NCBI GenBank assembly: GCA_041389495.1
Contig: JAWKRT010000004.1
Coordinates: 62,001-126,000, forward strand
Direction of reading: 5' to 3'
DNA length: 64,000 nt
From: Myxococcota bacterium
GTDB taxonomy: Bacteria; Myxococcota_A; UBA9160; UBA4427
Shown here: piece after piece, positions 54,126-61,599 of the stretch
Layout of the letters: the number at the start of each line of letters is the position of its first letter
How positions within the stretch are numbered: the first letter of the stretch is position 1
The notes under the pieces: model-generated
Seen by the model: only the letters and a program-made list of their open reading frames with translations
Databases searched by the model: none
What the model was told of the DNA's origin: nothing
Position numbers and translations under genes: made by a program

Positions 54126-54152
54126 TTTTCGGGTTTTCGCGCGCTTTCTTGA
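54126..54152 (-). promoter_or_regulatory. Possible sigma-28 (FliA-like) promoter of the HD-GYP gene
   Basis: On the minus strand TCAAGAAA, 11 bases, CCCGAAAA, resembling TAAAGTTT-N11-GCCGATAA. The -10 part matches 6 of 8; the -35 part 4 of 8. The predicted start near 54119 gives a 20-nt leader with the ribosome site. The tract is strikingly A/T-rich for this genome. An inverted repeat (54153-54159 with 68-74) sits directly upstream. Confidence 0.35.
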
Positions 54153-54223
54153 CCCCTGCGCCGGGCGGCAGGGGAGCGAGAATCGCTGCCATTCCGAGCG
54201 CTTGCGCGAGCCGCGGCGGGACG

Positions 54224-54278
54224 CCATCCCGCGGCCGGGATGGTCTCGCCTCGAGGGCCCCGGCGCGGGACGGCGAGA
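54224..54278 (-). terminator. Two hairpins downstream of rmlB
   Basis: CCATCCCG (54224-54231) pairs with CGGGATGG (54236-54243), loop of 4; TCTCGCC (54244-54250) pairs with GGCGAGA (54272-54278). They follow the rmlB stop on the minus strand. No U-tract, so end type is uncertain. Confidence 0.4.
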
Positions 54279-54299
54279 CGCCGGGACCGCGCGGGTGGC

Positions 54300-55397
54300 C
54301 TACCGCGCCTCGGCCGCCTCGCGCAGGCCGAGGCGCTGGCGTCGGTAGTTGCCCTGCTGGACCGCCTCGCACCAGTCGCGGTTCGCGACGAACCACTCGA
54401 CGGTGCGCGCGAGCCCGCCCTCGAGGTCGTGGCGCGGCGTCCAGCCGAGCTCGCGGCGGGCCTTGCTCGCGTCGATGGCGTAGCGGCGGTCGTGGCCCGG
54501 GCGGTCGGCGACGAAGGTCTTGAGATCCTCGTAGCGCGCGACGCCGCGCGCGCGGAGCGCCTCGTTCTGCGCGGCCGGCACGAGCCGCTCGAGCTCGCGG
54601 CACACGAGGTCGACGATCTCGACGTTCGCGCGCTCGTTGTTGCCGCCGAGGTTGTACTTCTCGCCCGGGCGGCCGCGCTCGAGCGCGGCGAGGATGCCCT
54701 CGCAGTGGTCCTCGACGTACAGCCAGTCGCGCACGTTGCGCCCGTCGCCGTAGATCGGGAGCGGCTCGCCCTCGAGCGCGTTGAGGATCATCAGCGGGAT
54801 CATCTTCTCGGGGAAGTGGTACGGGCCGTAGTTGTTGCTGCAGTTGGTCGTGAGCGTCGGCAGGCCGTAGGTGTGGAAGTAGGCGCGCACGAGGTGGTCG
54901 GCCCCGGCCTTCGAGGCCGAGTACGGCGAGTTCGGCGCGTAGGGCGTCTCCTCGGTGAACAGCCCCGTGTCGCCGAGCGACCCGTAGACCTCGTCGGTGG
55001 AGACGTGCAGGAAGCGGAAGCGCTCCCGGTCGCTCGCGCCGAGCCGCGCGGCGTGCTCGCGCGCGACGTCGAGCAGCACGAAGGCGCCGACGAGGTTGGT
55101 GCGGACGAAGGCCTCGGGCCCGTCGATCGAGCGATCGACGTGGCTCTCCGCCGCGAAGTTGAGCACCGCGGTCGGCGGGTGGTCGCGGAACACCTGCTCG
55201 ACGGCCGTGCGATCGGCGATGTCGGCGCGCACGAAGTGGAAGCGCGGGTCGTCGGAGACGTCGCGCAGGCTCTCGAGGCTCCCGGCGTACGTGAGCTTGT
55301 CGTAGACGACGACCTTCGCGTCGGTGCGCGCGAGCGCCGCGCGCACGAAGTTGCAGCCGATGAAGCCCGCGCCGCCGGTGACGAGGAACGTGGTCAC
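54300..55397 (-). CDS. rmlB: dTDP-glucose 4,6-dehydratase
   Basis: 365 residues, extended SDR. NAD site FLVTGGAGFIGCNFVRAAL, VVYDKLTYAGSLESLRDV, NFAAESHVDRSI, catalytic HVSTDEVYGSL with Thr-Asp-Glu, and YSASKAGADHLVRAY with Tyr and Lys; GRNVRDWLYVEDHCEGI at the nucleotide-sugar site. Makes dTDP-4-keto-6-deoxyglucose for rhamnose and other surface sugars. No rmlA, C or D nearby. GTG 55397 overlaps the stop of the AAA gene (GTGA). Confidence 0.94.
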   Translation of the reverse strand: MTTFLVTGGAGFIGCNFVRAALARTDAKVVVYDKLTYAGSLESLRDVSDDPRFHFVRADIADRTAVEQVFRDHPPTAVLNFAAESHVDRSIDGPEAFVRTNLVGAFVLLDVAREHAARLGASDRERFRFLHVSTDEVYGSLGDTGLFTEETPYAPNSPYSASKAGADHLVRAYFHTYGLPTLTTNCSNNYGPYHFPEKMIPLMILNALEGEPLPIYGDGRNVRDWLYVEDHCEGILAALERGRPGEKYNLGGNNERANVEIVDLVCRELERLVPAAQNEALRARGVARYEDLKTFVADRPGHDRRYAIDASKARRELGWTPRHDLEGGLARTVEWFVANRDWCEAVQQGNYRRQRLGLREAAEAR

Positions 55398-56311
55398 ACG
55401 TAGTTGCCGCCGCCGCTGCGGATCTGGCGACGCGCCTCGGTGAAGCGCTCGACCTCGTTCTGCACGTCCACGGTCGTCACGAACCCGGTCTCCTCGCCGG
55501 CCGCCTCGCAGCGCGCCTTCCGGCGCAGCACCGCGTGCAGGATGCGCACCCAGTCGCCGATCGACGCGTCGCGCGCGGCGACGACGACGCGCTCCCACTG
55601 CACGGACTCGAAGAGCGAGCGGCCCGCGCGCTTCTCGGCGGCGCGCGCGTGGATCTGGAGCGCGGCGACGACGTCCTCCGGCATGCGCGGCCGCACCTCG
55701 ACGAGCCGCTCGAAGCGCCCGGGCACGACGAACGCTTCGCGCAGCGAGTCGGGGTGCGACGTCGCGGCGACGACGAGGTGGCCGTCGACGCGGATGGTGC
55801 GATCGATGATCTCGAGCAGGAAGTCCATGATCGGGCCGACGGGGAGGTCGGGACGGCGCTCGCCGATCTCCTGCGCCTGCGAGAACTCGAGCTCGTCGAA
55901 GAACACCGTGAGGCGCGGCATCTCCTCGAGGAAGTCGCTCCATCCTTGGACGAGCTCGGAGGCCTTCTTGCCGGCGTGGATCACGTCGAGCACGAGCCGC
56001 GGGACGTCGATCACGAGGAACGACGTGTCGGTCTGCGTCGCGAGGGCCTCGGCGAGCAGCCGCTTGCCCGAGCCGCGCTGTCCCATGAACAGGATCCCCG
56101 ACGGCGGCTGCGTGCCCCAGCTCTGGTAGATGTGCGGGCTCGTCGCGGCGCAGGCGTACGTCGCGACCTCCTCCTTCGGGCCGTCGAGGCCGCCGATGTC
56201 CGCGGCATCGAGCGCCGGCGTCGCGACGAGCTCCATCCCGTTGTCGAGCGGATCGATCTTGCGTGCGAAGCTCGACCACAGGTTCTGCGCGCGGATCGCT
56301 TGTTCGTCCAT
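55394..56311 (-). CDS. AAA-type ATPase with altered Walker A, coupled to rmlB
   Basis: 305 residues. A short N-terminus (MDEQAIRAQNLWSSFARKID), then a FtsH/proteasome-like AAA core: ADIGGLDGPKEEVATYA, SGILFMGQRGSGKRLLAEAL (Walker A), LTVFFDELEFSQ (Walker B, Asp-Glu), LVVAATSHPDSLREAFVVPG and RFERLVEV. The Walker A reads GKR where GKS or GKT is expected, losing the Mg-binding hydroxyl, which may weaken hydrolysis. No protease domain. ATG 56311 has no Shine-Dalgarno, but TAGACT lies 9 nt upstream. Role unknown; the GTGA link to rmlB suggests joint expression. Confidence 0.8.
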   Translation of the reverse strand: MDEQAIRAQNLWSSFARKIDPLDNGMELVATPALDAADIGGLDGPKEEVATYACAATSPHIYQSWGTQPPSGILFMGQRGSGKRLLAEALATQTDTSFLVIDVPRLVLDVIHAGKKASELVQGWSDFLEEMPRLTVFFDELEFSQAQEIGERRPDLPVGPIMDFLLEIIDRTIRVDGHLVVAATSHPDSLREAFVVPGRFERLVEVRPRMPEDVVAALQIHARAAEKRAGRSLFESVQWERVVVAARDASIGDWVRILHAVLRRKARCEAAGEETGFVTTVDVQNEVERFTEARRQIRSGGGNYV

Positions 56312-56319
56312 GACGGCGG

Positions 56320-56325
56320 AGTCTA
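56320..56325 (-). promoter_or_regulatory. -10 element of the AAA ATPase gene, predicted leaderless
   Basis: TAGACT on the minus strand, last T 9 nt before ATG 56311. Same hexamer as at 3370-3375. Confidence 0.4.
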
Positions 56326-56358
56326 CCCGCCGCGCGACCGGCGCGGGCCGGCGCCCGC

Positions 56359-56364
56359 TACGCT
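56359..56364 (+). promoter_or_regulatory. -10 element of the AlkA-like gene, near-leaderless
   Basis: TACGCT, last T 10 nt before ATG 56374; no Shine-Dalgarno. Divergent from the AAA gene promoter, 33 bp away. Confidence 0.35.
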
Positions 56365-56373
56365 GCCCGGCTG

Positions 56374-57087
56374 ATGTCGCCCGCCGCTCGGCCCGCCTCG
56401 CGAATCGCGAAGCTCGACGCGCGCGCCGCCGCCGCCGCGACGCGCGCGCTCGCGCACCGCGCGGCGCCCGACGCGCGCATGCGCGCGCTCGTGCGCCGCG
56501 TCGGCCCGTGTCCCCTCCGCGCGACGGGCCGTCCCTACGCGTATCTCGTGCGATCGGTGCTCTACCAGCAGCTCGCCGGTGCCGCGGCCGCGGCGATCGA
56601 GCGGCGCTTCCTCGCGCTCTTCGACGGCCGCACGCCGCGCCCCGAAGCGCTCGCGCGCGCGGGCGACGCGCGCCTGCGCAGCGCGGGGCTCTCGGGCGGC
56701 AAGGCGCGCGCGCTCCGGTCGATCGGCGAGGCCTTCGCGAGTGGCGCGGTCCGCGAGCGGAGGCTCTGGCACCTCGACGACGACGCCGTCGTGCGCGCGC
56801 TGTCGTCGATCCACGGCGTCGGCGCGTGGACCGCGCACATGGTGCTGATGCACGCGCTCGGCCGCCCCGACGTGCTGCCGGTCGGCGACTACGGTGTGCG
56901 GAAGGGCGCGCAGCAGCTCTACGGGCTCGATGCGCTGCCCGCGCCGCGCGAGCTCGAGGCGATCGCGGGCGCATGGCAGCCCTACCGCAGCGTCGCCGCC
57001 TGGTACCTGTGGAGGCACGACGCGATCGCGGAGCTCGCGCACGAGGAGATCGCGGAAGAACGCGCTTCGGGGCCGCGAAGGCGGTGA
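56374..57087 (+). CDS. HhH-GPD DNA glycosylase, AlkA-like (3-methyladenine glycosylase II)
   Basis: 237 residues. RPYAYLVRSVLYQQLAGAAA (family N-motif), GLSGGKARALRSIGEAFASG, helix-hairpin-helix SSIHGVGAWTAHMVLMHAL, and the catalytic Asp in VLPVGDYGVRKGAQQLYG. It would remove alkylated purines from DNA. No iron-sulfur Cys cluster, as expected for AlkA. Ends 49 bp before tRNA-Glu. Confidence 0.9.
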   Translation: MSPAARPASRIAKLDARAAAAATRALAHRAAPDARMRALVRRVGPCPLRATGRPYAYLVRSVLYQQLAGAAAAAIERRFLALFDGRTPRPEALARAGDARLRSAGLSGGKARALRSIGEAFASGAVRERRLWHLDDDAVVRALSSIHGVGAWTAHMVLMHALGRPDVLPVGDYGVRKGAQQLYGLDALPAPRELEAIAGAWQPYRSVAAWYLWRHDAIAELAHEEIAEERASGPRRR

Positions 57088-57106
57088 AGCGCGGCTGCGC
57101 CTGCGG

Positions 57107-57112
57107 CATACT
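57107..57112 (+). promoter_or_regulatory. -10 element of tRNA-Glu
   Basis: CATACT, 25 bp before the mature tRNA 5' end, at the expected distance for a pre-tRNA with a short leader. Confidence 0.4.
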
Positions 57113-57136
57113 GCGGCCCGCAACGCCGCATCGCGC

Positions 57137-57211
57137 GTCCCCATCGTCTATCGGTCAGGACACCGGCCTTTCAAGCCGGCAAGGCGGGTTCGATTCCCGC
57201 TGGGGACGCCA
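57137..57211 (+). tRNA. tRNA-Glu (anticodon UUC)
   Basis: 75 nt with encoded CCA. Acceptor GTCCCCA pairs with TGGGGAC; anticodon stem CCGGC/GCCGG encloses CTTTCAA (anticodon TTC); T arm GCGGG-TTCGATT-CCCGC. Mature end GACGCCA. Lies between the glycosylase gene and the convergent PEP-CTERM gene. Confidence 0.97.
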
Positions 57212-57243
57212 TGCGCGCGCCCGCGCGCACCGGAGCGCGTCGA

Positions 57244-58020
57244 CTAACGTCGGCGATGCAGGCCGGCGAGCGCGAGCAGCCCCGCCGTCATCAGCAGCCC
57301 CGTGCCCGGCTCGGGCACGATCTCGAAGCGCGACAGCACCGAGGCGGAGTCGCCGTTCGAGAGCTGGAACGTCACCGTGATGCCGATGTTCGTCGCGACG
57401 GCCGGGCCGAACGGCTGGCTCGCGACGCCGTCCGCCGTGTTCCCGTTGATCACGCAGTCGACGGGCGAGGTGCACGAGATCGCGAACGGGTCGTCGAGCA
57501 GGGAGAGCGCGGTCGTGCCGTTCACCTTGCCCTGGTAGACGTCGATGCCCGCGACCGAGCTCGCCGAGGCGCCGCCCGCGTTGTCGTCGTCGAGGATCGA
57601 GAGCTGGATCGTCGACTGCACGATCTGGTTCGCGTTGAACGCGGGGATCGGGCTCGAGACCGTGATCGTGAAGGTCGCGACGCCGCCCGTGTTGTTCGTG
57701 ACCACGAAGTTGTTCGTGATCCACGGGTCTTCCTTCAGCGTCGAGTCCCAGGAGTCGAGGGTCCACAGGCCGCCCGAGCCCATCATCGGGCCCGTGAGTG
57801 CGGCGGTGGTGGTGCCGGCGCCCGGGTTCGTCGTCTCGCTGACGAGCCCCATCGTCTGGAGCCCCTGCAGGTTCATCGAGCCGATGTTCCCGCCGCCCGA
57901 CGCGTCGTCGACCGTGATCTGCAGGTCGTAGCCGACGGGAAGGGCCTCGGCGGCCGGGGCGGCGAGGACGAGGGCGAACGCGGAAGCGAGACCGATGGCG
58001 GCGTGGCGGAGCTGGCGCAC
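57244..58020 (-). CDS. PEP-CTERM sorting-domain surface protein, paralogue A
   Basis: 258 residues. Signal peptide (RHAAIGLASAFALVLAAPAA), a beta-rich Thr/Asn-rich body (TNNFVVTNNTGGVATFTITV; PIPAFNANQIVQSTIQLSIL), and a C-terminal exosortase signal: VPEPGTGLLMTAGLLALAGL then HRRR. It is exported and processed by an exosortase, which is not in the window. Body colinear with paralogue B, clearly a tandem duplicate. GTG 58020 has GGGAGGGT upstream. Promoter of sigma-54 type and paired palindromes upstream. Confidence 0.9.
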   Translation of the reverse strand: MRQLRHAAIGLASAFALVLAAPAAEALPVGYDLQITVDDASGGGNIGSMNLQGLQTMGLVSETTNPGAGTTTAALTGPMMGSGGLWTLDSWDSTLKEDPWITNNFVVTNNTGGVATFTITVSSPIPAFNANQIVQSTIQLSILDDDNAGGASASSVAGIDVYQGKVNGTTALSLLDDPFAISCTSPVDCVINGNTADGVASQPFGPAVATNIGITVTFQLSNGDSASVLSRFEIVPEPGTGLLMTAGLLALAGLHRRR

Positions 58021-58052
58021 AGCTGGACCCTCCCGTTGCGTACTCGGGAAGT

Positions 58053-58068
58053 AGCAATTCCCGTTCCA
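58053..58068 (-). promoter_or_regulatory. Sigma-54 (-24/-12) promoter of PEP-CTERM gene A
   Basis: On the minus strand TGGAACGGGAATTGCT, against consensus TGGCACG-N4-TTGCW: one mismatch. GG and GC are exactly 10 bases apart as sigma-54 requires. The start would be near 58043, giving a 22-nt leader with the ribosome site. Confidence 0.75.
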
Positions 58069-58200
58069 GCGGTTGCAGGGCCGGTGCGACCTGCGCGCCC
58101 GCGCGGGCCGCGGGCGCGAACGGTCGGAGATCGCAGGGGAAATCGCGCCGCGCGCGGAGGCGGAGGGCGCGCCGCGCGCCGGCGGGCAGCGCGACGATTG

Positions 58201-58236
58201 GGAACGCTCGTTCCGCGGATGCGGAACGAGCGTTCC
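58201..58236. promoter_or_regulatory. Paired palindromes, likely enhancer (UAS) of PEP-CTERM gene A
   Basis: GGAACGCTCGTTCC at 58201-58214 and GGAACGAGCGTTCC at 58223-58236, 22 bp start to start; together they form a 16-bp perfect inverted repeat around GGAT. They lie about 135 bp upstream of the -24 element. Position and symmetry fit a dimeric enhancer-binding protein on one face of the helix. Confidence 0.7.
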
Positions 58237-58264
58237 GAGAGCGACCGGCGGACGCGCGGCCGCG

Positions 58265-59038
58265 CTACGCGCGCCGGTGGCGCCGCGCGCCGGCGAGCCC
58301 GACCAGGCCGATGCCGACGAGCAGCGCGGTTCCGGGCTCGGGCACGAGCTCGAAGCGCGAGAGGATCGAGGCCGAGTTCCCGGGCGTGAGATCGAACGTG
58401 ATCGTGAGGCCGATGCTCGTCGCGACGGCCGGGCCGAAGGCCTGGCTCGCGACGCCGGCCGCCGCCGTGCCGTTGATCGTGCAGTCGATCGGGTCGGTGC
58501 ACGACAGCGAGAACGGGTCGGTGAGGAGCCCGAGCGCCTTCGAGCCGTTGACGAAGGCCTCGTACACGTCCGTTCCCGCCGACGACGTCACGAGCGCGCC
58601 GCCGATGCCGTTCGAGTCGAGCAGCCGCAGCTGGATCGTCGACTGCACGATCTCGTCGGCATTGAAGGCCGGGATCGGGCTCGACACCGCGATCGTGTAC
58701 GTGAGCGTCGCGGCCGTGTTGTTGGTGACCGTGAAGTTGTTCGTGATGAAGGGGTCGAGGTCGATCGTCGAGTCCCACTCGTCGATCGTCCACAGGCCCG
58801 ACGGGCCGGCGACGACGGTGTTGAGCGCGAGGGTCGTCGTTCCCGCGACCGGGTCGACGGTTTCGGTGAGGACGCCCGCCGACATCAGCGAGGCCAGGTC
58901 GGCGCCGCCCATGCTGGCGCCGGTCTGGCTGTTCGCGACGGCGATCTGGATGTCGTAGCCGGTCGGAAGGGCGCCGGCGGGCGCGGCCGCGGCGACGAGC
59001 GCGATCGAGAGCAACGCACAGCGGACGTACGGGTGCAC
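58265..59038 (-). CDS. PEP-CTERM sorting-domain surface protein, paralogue B
   Basis: 257 residues. Signal peptide (VRCALLSIALVAAAAPAGAL), body matching paralogue A step by step (TNNFTVTNNTAATLTYTIAV; PIPAFNADEIVQSTIQLRLL; AVATSIGLTITFDLTPG), and C-terminal VPEPGTALLVGIGLVGLAGA then RRHRRA. GTG 59038 is chosen because GGGAGGTT stands at the same place as in paralogue A; an in-frame start at 59074 would add 12 residues before the signal peptide. Confidence 0.9.
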   Translation of the reverse strand: MHPYVRCALLSIALVAAAAPAGALPTGYDIQIAVANSQTGASMGGADLASLMSAGVLTETVDPVAGTTTLALNTVVAGPSGLWTIDEWDSTIDLDPFITNNFTVTNNTAATLTYTIAVSSPIPAFNADEIVQSTIQLRLLDSNGIGGALVTSSAGTDVYEAFVNGSKALGLLTDPFSLSCTDPIDCTINGTAAAGVASQAFGPAVATSIGLTITFDLTPGNSASILSRFELVPEPGTALLVGIGLVGLAGARRHRRA

Positions 59039-59069
59039 AGCTGCAACCTCCCAGGTGGCCCGGTAGGGA

Positions 59070-59085
59070 AGCAAGCTCCGTTCCG
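59070..59085 (-). promoter_or_regulatory. Sigma-54 (-24/-12) promoter of PEP-CTERM gene B
   Basis: On the minus strand CGGAACGGAGCTTGCT against TGGCACG-N4-TTGCW: two mismatches, GG-N10-GC spacing exact. Position relative to the gene is the same as for paralogue A. Confidence 0.65.
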
Positions 59086-59205
59086 ACTCGCGGCGAAGAA
59101 GCGGCGACGGCCGTTCACGCGAGGCAGGTCCGCGCGCTCACAGGTGAAATCGGGCTCCGAGGGGTCCCGGGCCGGCTGCGCGTGAAGGCCGCGCGGCGCT
59201 CGCGC

Positions 59206-59241
59206 GGAACGGCCGTTCCGCGGCAGCGGAACGCTCGTTCC
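59206..59241. promoter_or_regulatory. Paired palindromes, likely enhancer (UAS) of PEP-CTERM gene B
   Basis: GGAACGGCCGTTCC at 59206-59219 and GGAACGCTCGTTCC at 59228-59241, again 22 bp start to start with a GCGGnnGC spacer, about 122 bp upstream of the -24 element. Confidence 0.7.
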
Positions 59242-59367
59242 GCTCGCCTTCGCGCCCGCCGGCCCCCGCGCCGCCGCGCTGCGGGCGGGGTCGCCGCCTC
59301 GCGTCGCTATGCGATGCTGCGCCGCCCGCGCGATGCACGGCGCGCGGCGGTCGGGAGGGTCGGAGCG

Positions 59368-60138
59368 ATGGAGCTGCGGGGAGCGTCGGTGGTCGTCACC
59401 GGTGGCGCGTCGGGCATCGGGGCCGCGACGGCGCGGCGGCTCGCCGCGAGCGGCGCGTGCTGCGTCGTCGCGGATCTCGACGAGACGAAGGGCGGGGCGG
59501 TCGCCGAGGCGATCGGCGGGCGCTTCGCGCGCGTCGACGTCGCGGACGCCGACCAGGTGCAGGCCGCGCTCGACGCCGCACTCGCGCTCGGGCCGCTGCG
59601 CGCGCTCGTGAACGCGGCGGGCGTCGGCCACGCGATGAGGACGGTCGACCGGGAAGGGCGGCCGTTCGACCTCGCGGCGTTCGAGCGCGTGCTCCGCATC
59701 AACCTCGTCGGCACCTTCAACTGCCTGCGGCTCGCCGCGGCCGCGATGGCGCGCATGGAGCCGGTCGATGCGGACGGGCAGCGGGGCGCGATCGTGAACC
59801 TCGCGTCGGTCGCGGCCTTCGACGGGCAGATCGGGCAGGCGGCGTACTCCGCGTCGAAGGGCGGCGTCGTGGGCATGACGCTCCCGATCGCGCGCGACCT
59901 CGCGTCGATCGGCGTGCGCGTCAACACGGTCGCGCCCGGTCTCGTCGACACGCCGATCTACGGCGAGGGCGAGGGCGCGGAGAAGTTCAAGGCGCACCTC
60001 GGGCAGAGCGTCGTGTTCCCGAAGCGCCTCGGTCGCGCGGACGAGCTCGCGTCGATGATCGAGGAGCTGCTCACGAACGACTACCTGAACGGCGAGGTCG
60101 TCCGCGTCGACGGCGCGATCCGCATGCAGCCGAAGTAG
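59368..60138 (+). CDS. SDR of the 3-hydroxyacyl-CoA dehydrogenase type-2 (HSD17B10-like) group
   Basis: 256 residues. VVVTGGASGIGAATARRLAA, Asp after beta-2 (VVADLDE) for NAD, NAAGVG, and the group-specific run FDGQIGQAAYSASKGGVVGM with TLPIARDLASIGVRVNTVAP and GLVDTPIY. It would oxidise 3-hydroxyacyl-CoA (or a hydroxysteroid) with NAD. ATG 59368 has GGGAGGGTCGGAG upstream. Confidence 0.9.
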   Translation: MELRGASVVVTGGASGIGAATARRLAASGACCVVADLDETKGGAVAEAIGGRFARVDVADADQVQAALDAALALGPLRALVNAAGVGHAMRTVDREGRPFDLAAFERVLRINLVGTFNCLRLAAAAMARMEPVDADGQRGAIVNLASVAAFDGQIGQAAYSASKGGVVGMTLPIARDLASIGVRVNTVAPGLVDTPIYGEGEGAEKFKAHLGQSVVFPKRLGRADELASMIEELLTNDYLNGEVVRVDGAIRMQPK

Positions 60139-60264
60139 GCGCGCGTACGCGCGAGCGCCGCACGCGCGTACGCGCGTCGCGAGCGTGCGCGCGCGGCGAA
60201 TTCGCGCTCGCGCGCGACGCGGCGCGTGTGCTCCAATGCCTCCCCCGCACGCGAGGAGGCGACC

Positions 60265-61599
60265 ATGTCCGACGATCTTCGTTATGCCGAGCGCATGTTC
60301 CCCGAGCCGAAGGACCACGGCATCGCGCAGCCCGATCGCGCCGTCTGCTCGGTCACGCACGGCACCAGCTCGAACCAGGGGAAGAGCGCGAAGACGGACG
60401 GCGAGGCCTGGTTCCACGGCGGCGGCGCCATCGGCGAGCGCGCGGTCCAGGACATCGTGATCTACCCGCCGACGCGCGGGCTCGAGACGCAGGGCGACCC
60501 GTTCGAGCCGGTGAAGATCGGCGTGCTGATCGACATGGATCTCGGGCAGCTGCTCGCCGACTGGATCGACCCGACGATCCTCGCGATCGAGGACGCGCTG
60601 AACGAGGGCGTCTGGGGCCGCTCGCCCGTGCAGATCGTCACGGCCGACGCGCGCGGCCTCCCGCGCGAGAACTACCGCAAGGTGATCGCCGGCTACGAAT
60701 GGCTCGTCGAGCAGGGCTGCTGCGTGGTCCTCGGGCCGATGATCTCCGACAACTCGTTCGTGCTGCAGGAGACGATCGACCGCACGGGCGTCCCGTGCAT
60801 CGGATGGACCGGCGCGCACCCGTTCGCGACCGACTCCTGCTTCACGGTCGCGAACGGCGACATCGCCTCCGAGGGCGTGATCTGCGCGAACTTCCTCTAC
60901 GGCCGCGGCTGCAGGAAGGTGGGCCTCTTCTGGGAGGCCGGCTCGTCGGGCCGCGACTACGCCGACTACTTCCGCGAGACGGCGATGCGCCTCGGCATGA
61001 CGGTGACGCGCGAGGTGCGGCTCGAGCCGAATCCGCGCGACCTCGTCGAGCACCTTCGCGAGATGCGCGCGATGGGAACGGAGGGCGTCTACTACGGTGG
61101 CTATGGCTATGCCACGATGCACTTCGGCCGCGCGTTCAAGGAGCTCGGCTGGGACCCGCTGCGCATCATGGGCACCGCGTTCATGTTCTACTCGAACACG
61201 AATGCGTGGGGCGAGGGGATCGAGGGCTGGCACGGCATCGACCAGCTGGCCGAGCCCGGCACGAACCCGAACTACGAGGCGATGATCGCGCGCTACGAGA
61301 AGCGCTTCGACCGCAAGTCGCGCAACGTCGTCGTCGCGCTCGCGTACGACACGGCGCGCGCGGCGATCCACGGCATCGCGAACGCGCGCATCCCGACGCC
61401 GAAGGAGGTGAAGCTCGGGATCGAGCGCATCCGCTGGATGCCCGCGACGAACGGCGGGCCGGCCACCTACGTGCAGTTCGGGCCCGGCGACCACAAGGGC
61501 TACAAGGGCGACTTCCTGACGATCTGGCAGCTGCGGGACCAGAAGCTCGACTTCGTCGAGTACGTCCGCCCGCAGTGGCCGAGCAACGCGGCGCGCTAG
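60265..61599 (+). CDS. Periplasmic-binding-fold (Peripla_BP_6, amide/urea-type) protein lacking a signal peptide
   Basis: 444 residues. Type I periplasmic-binding fold: VKIGVLIDMDLGQLLADWID, GYEWLVEQGCCVVLGPMISD, TGVPCIGWTGAHPFATDSCF and KVGLFWEAGSSGRDYADYFR. The N-terminus (MSDDLRYAERMFPEPKDHGI) is charged, with no Sec, Tat or lipoprotein signal, and GAGGAGG before ATG 60265 makes a missed start unlikely. No ABC permease or ATPase genes adjoin it. It may act in the cytosol as a sensor or amide-binding regulator; ligand unknown. Confidence 0.8.
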   Translation: MSDDLRYAERMFPEPKDHGIAQPDRAVCSVTHGTSSNQGKSAKTDGEAWFHGGGAIGERAVQDIVIYPPTRGLETQGDPFEPVKIGVLIDMDLGQLLADWIDPTILAIEDALNEGVWGRSPVQIVTADARGLPRENYRKVIAGYEWLVEQGCCVVLGPMISDNSFVLQETIDRTGVPCIGWTGAHPFATDSCFTVANGDIASEGVICANFLYGRGCRKVGLFWEAGSSGRDYADYFRETAMRLGMTVTREVRLEPNPRDLVEHLREMRAMGTEGVYYGGYGYATMHFGRAFKELGWDPLRIMGTAFMFYSNTNAWGEGIEGWHGIDQLAEPGTNPNYEAMIARYEKRFDRKSRNVVVALAYDTARAAIHGIANARIPTPKEVKLGIERIRWMPATNGGPATYVQFGPGDHKGYKGDFLTIWQLRDQKLDFVEYVRPQWPSNAAR

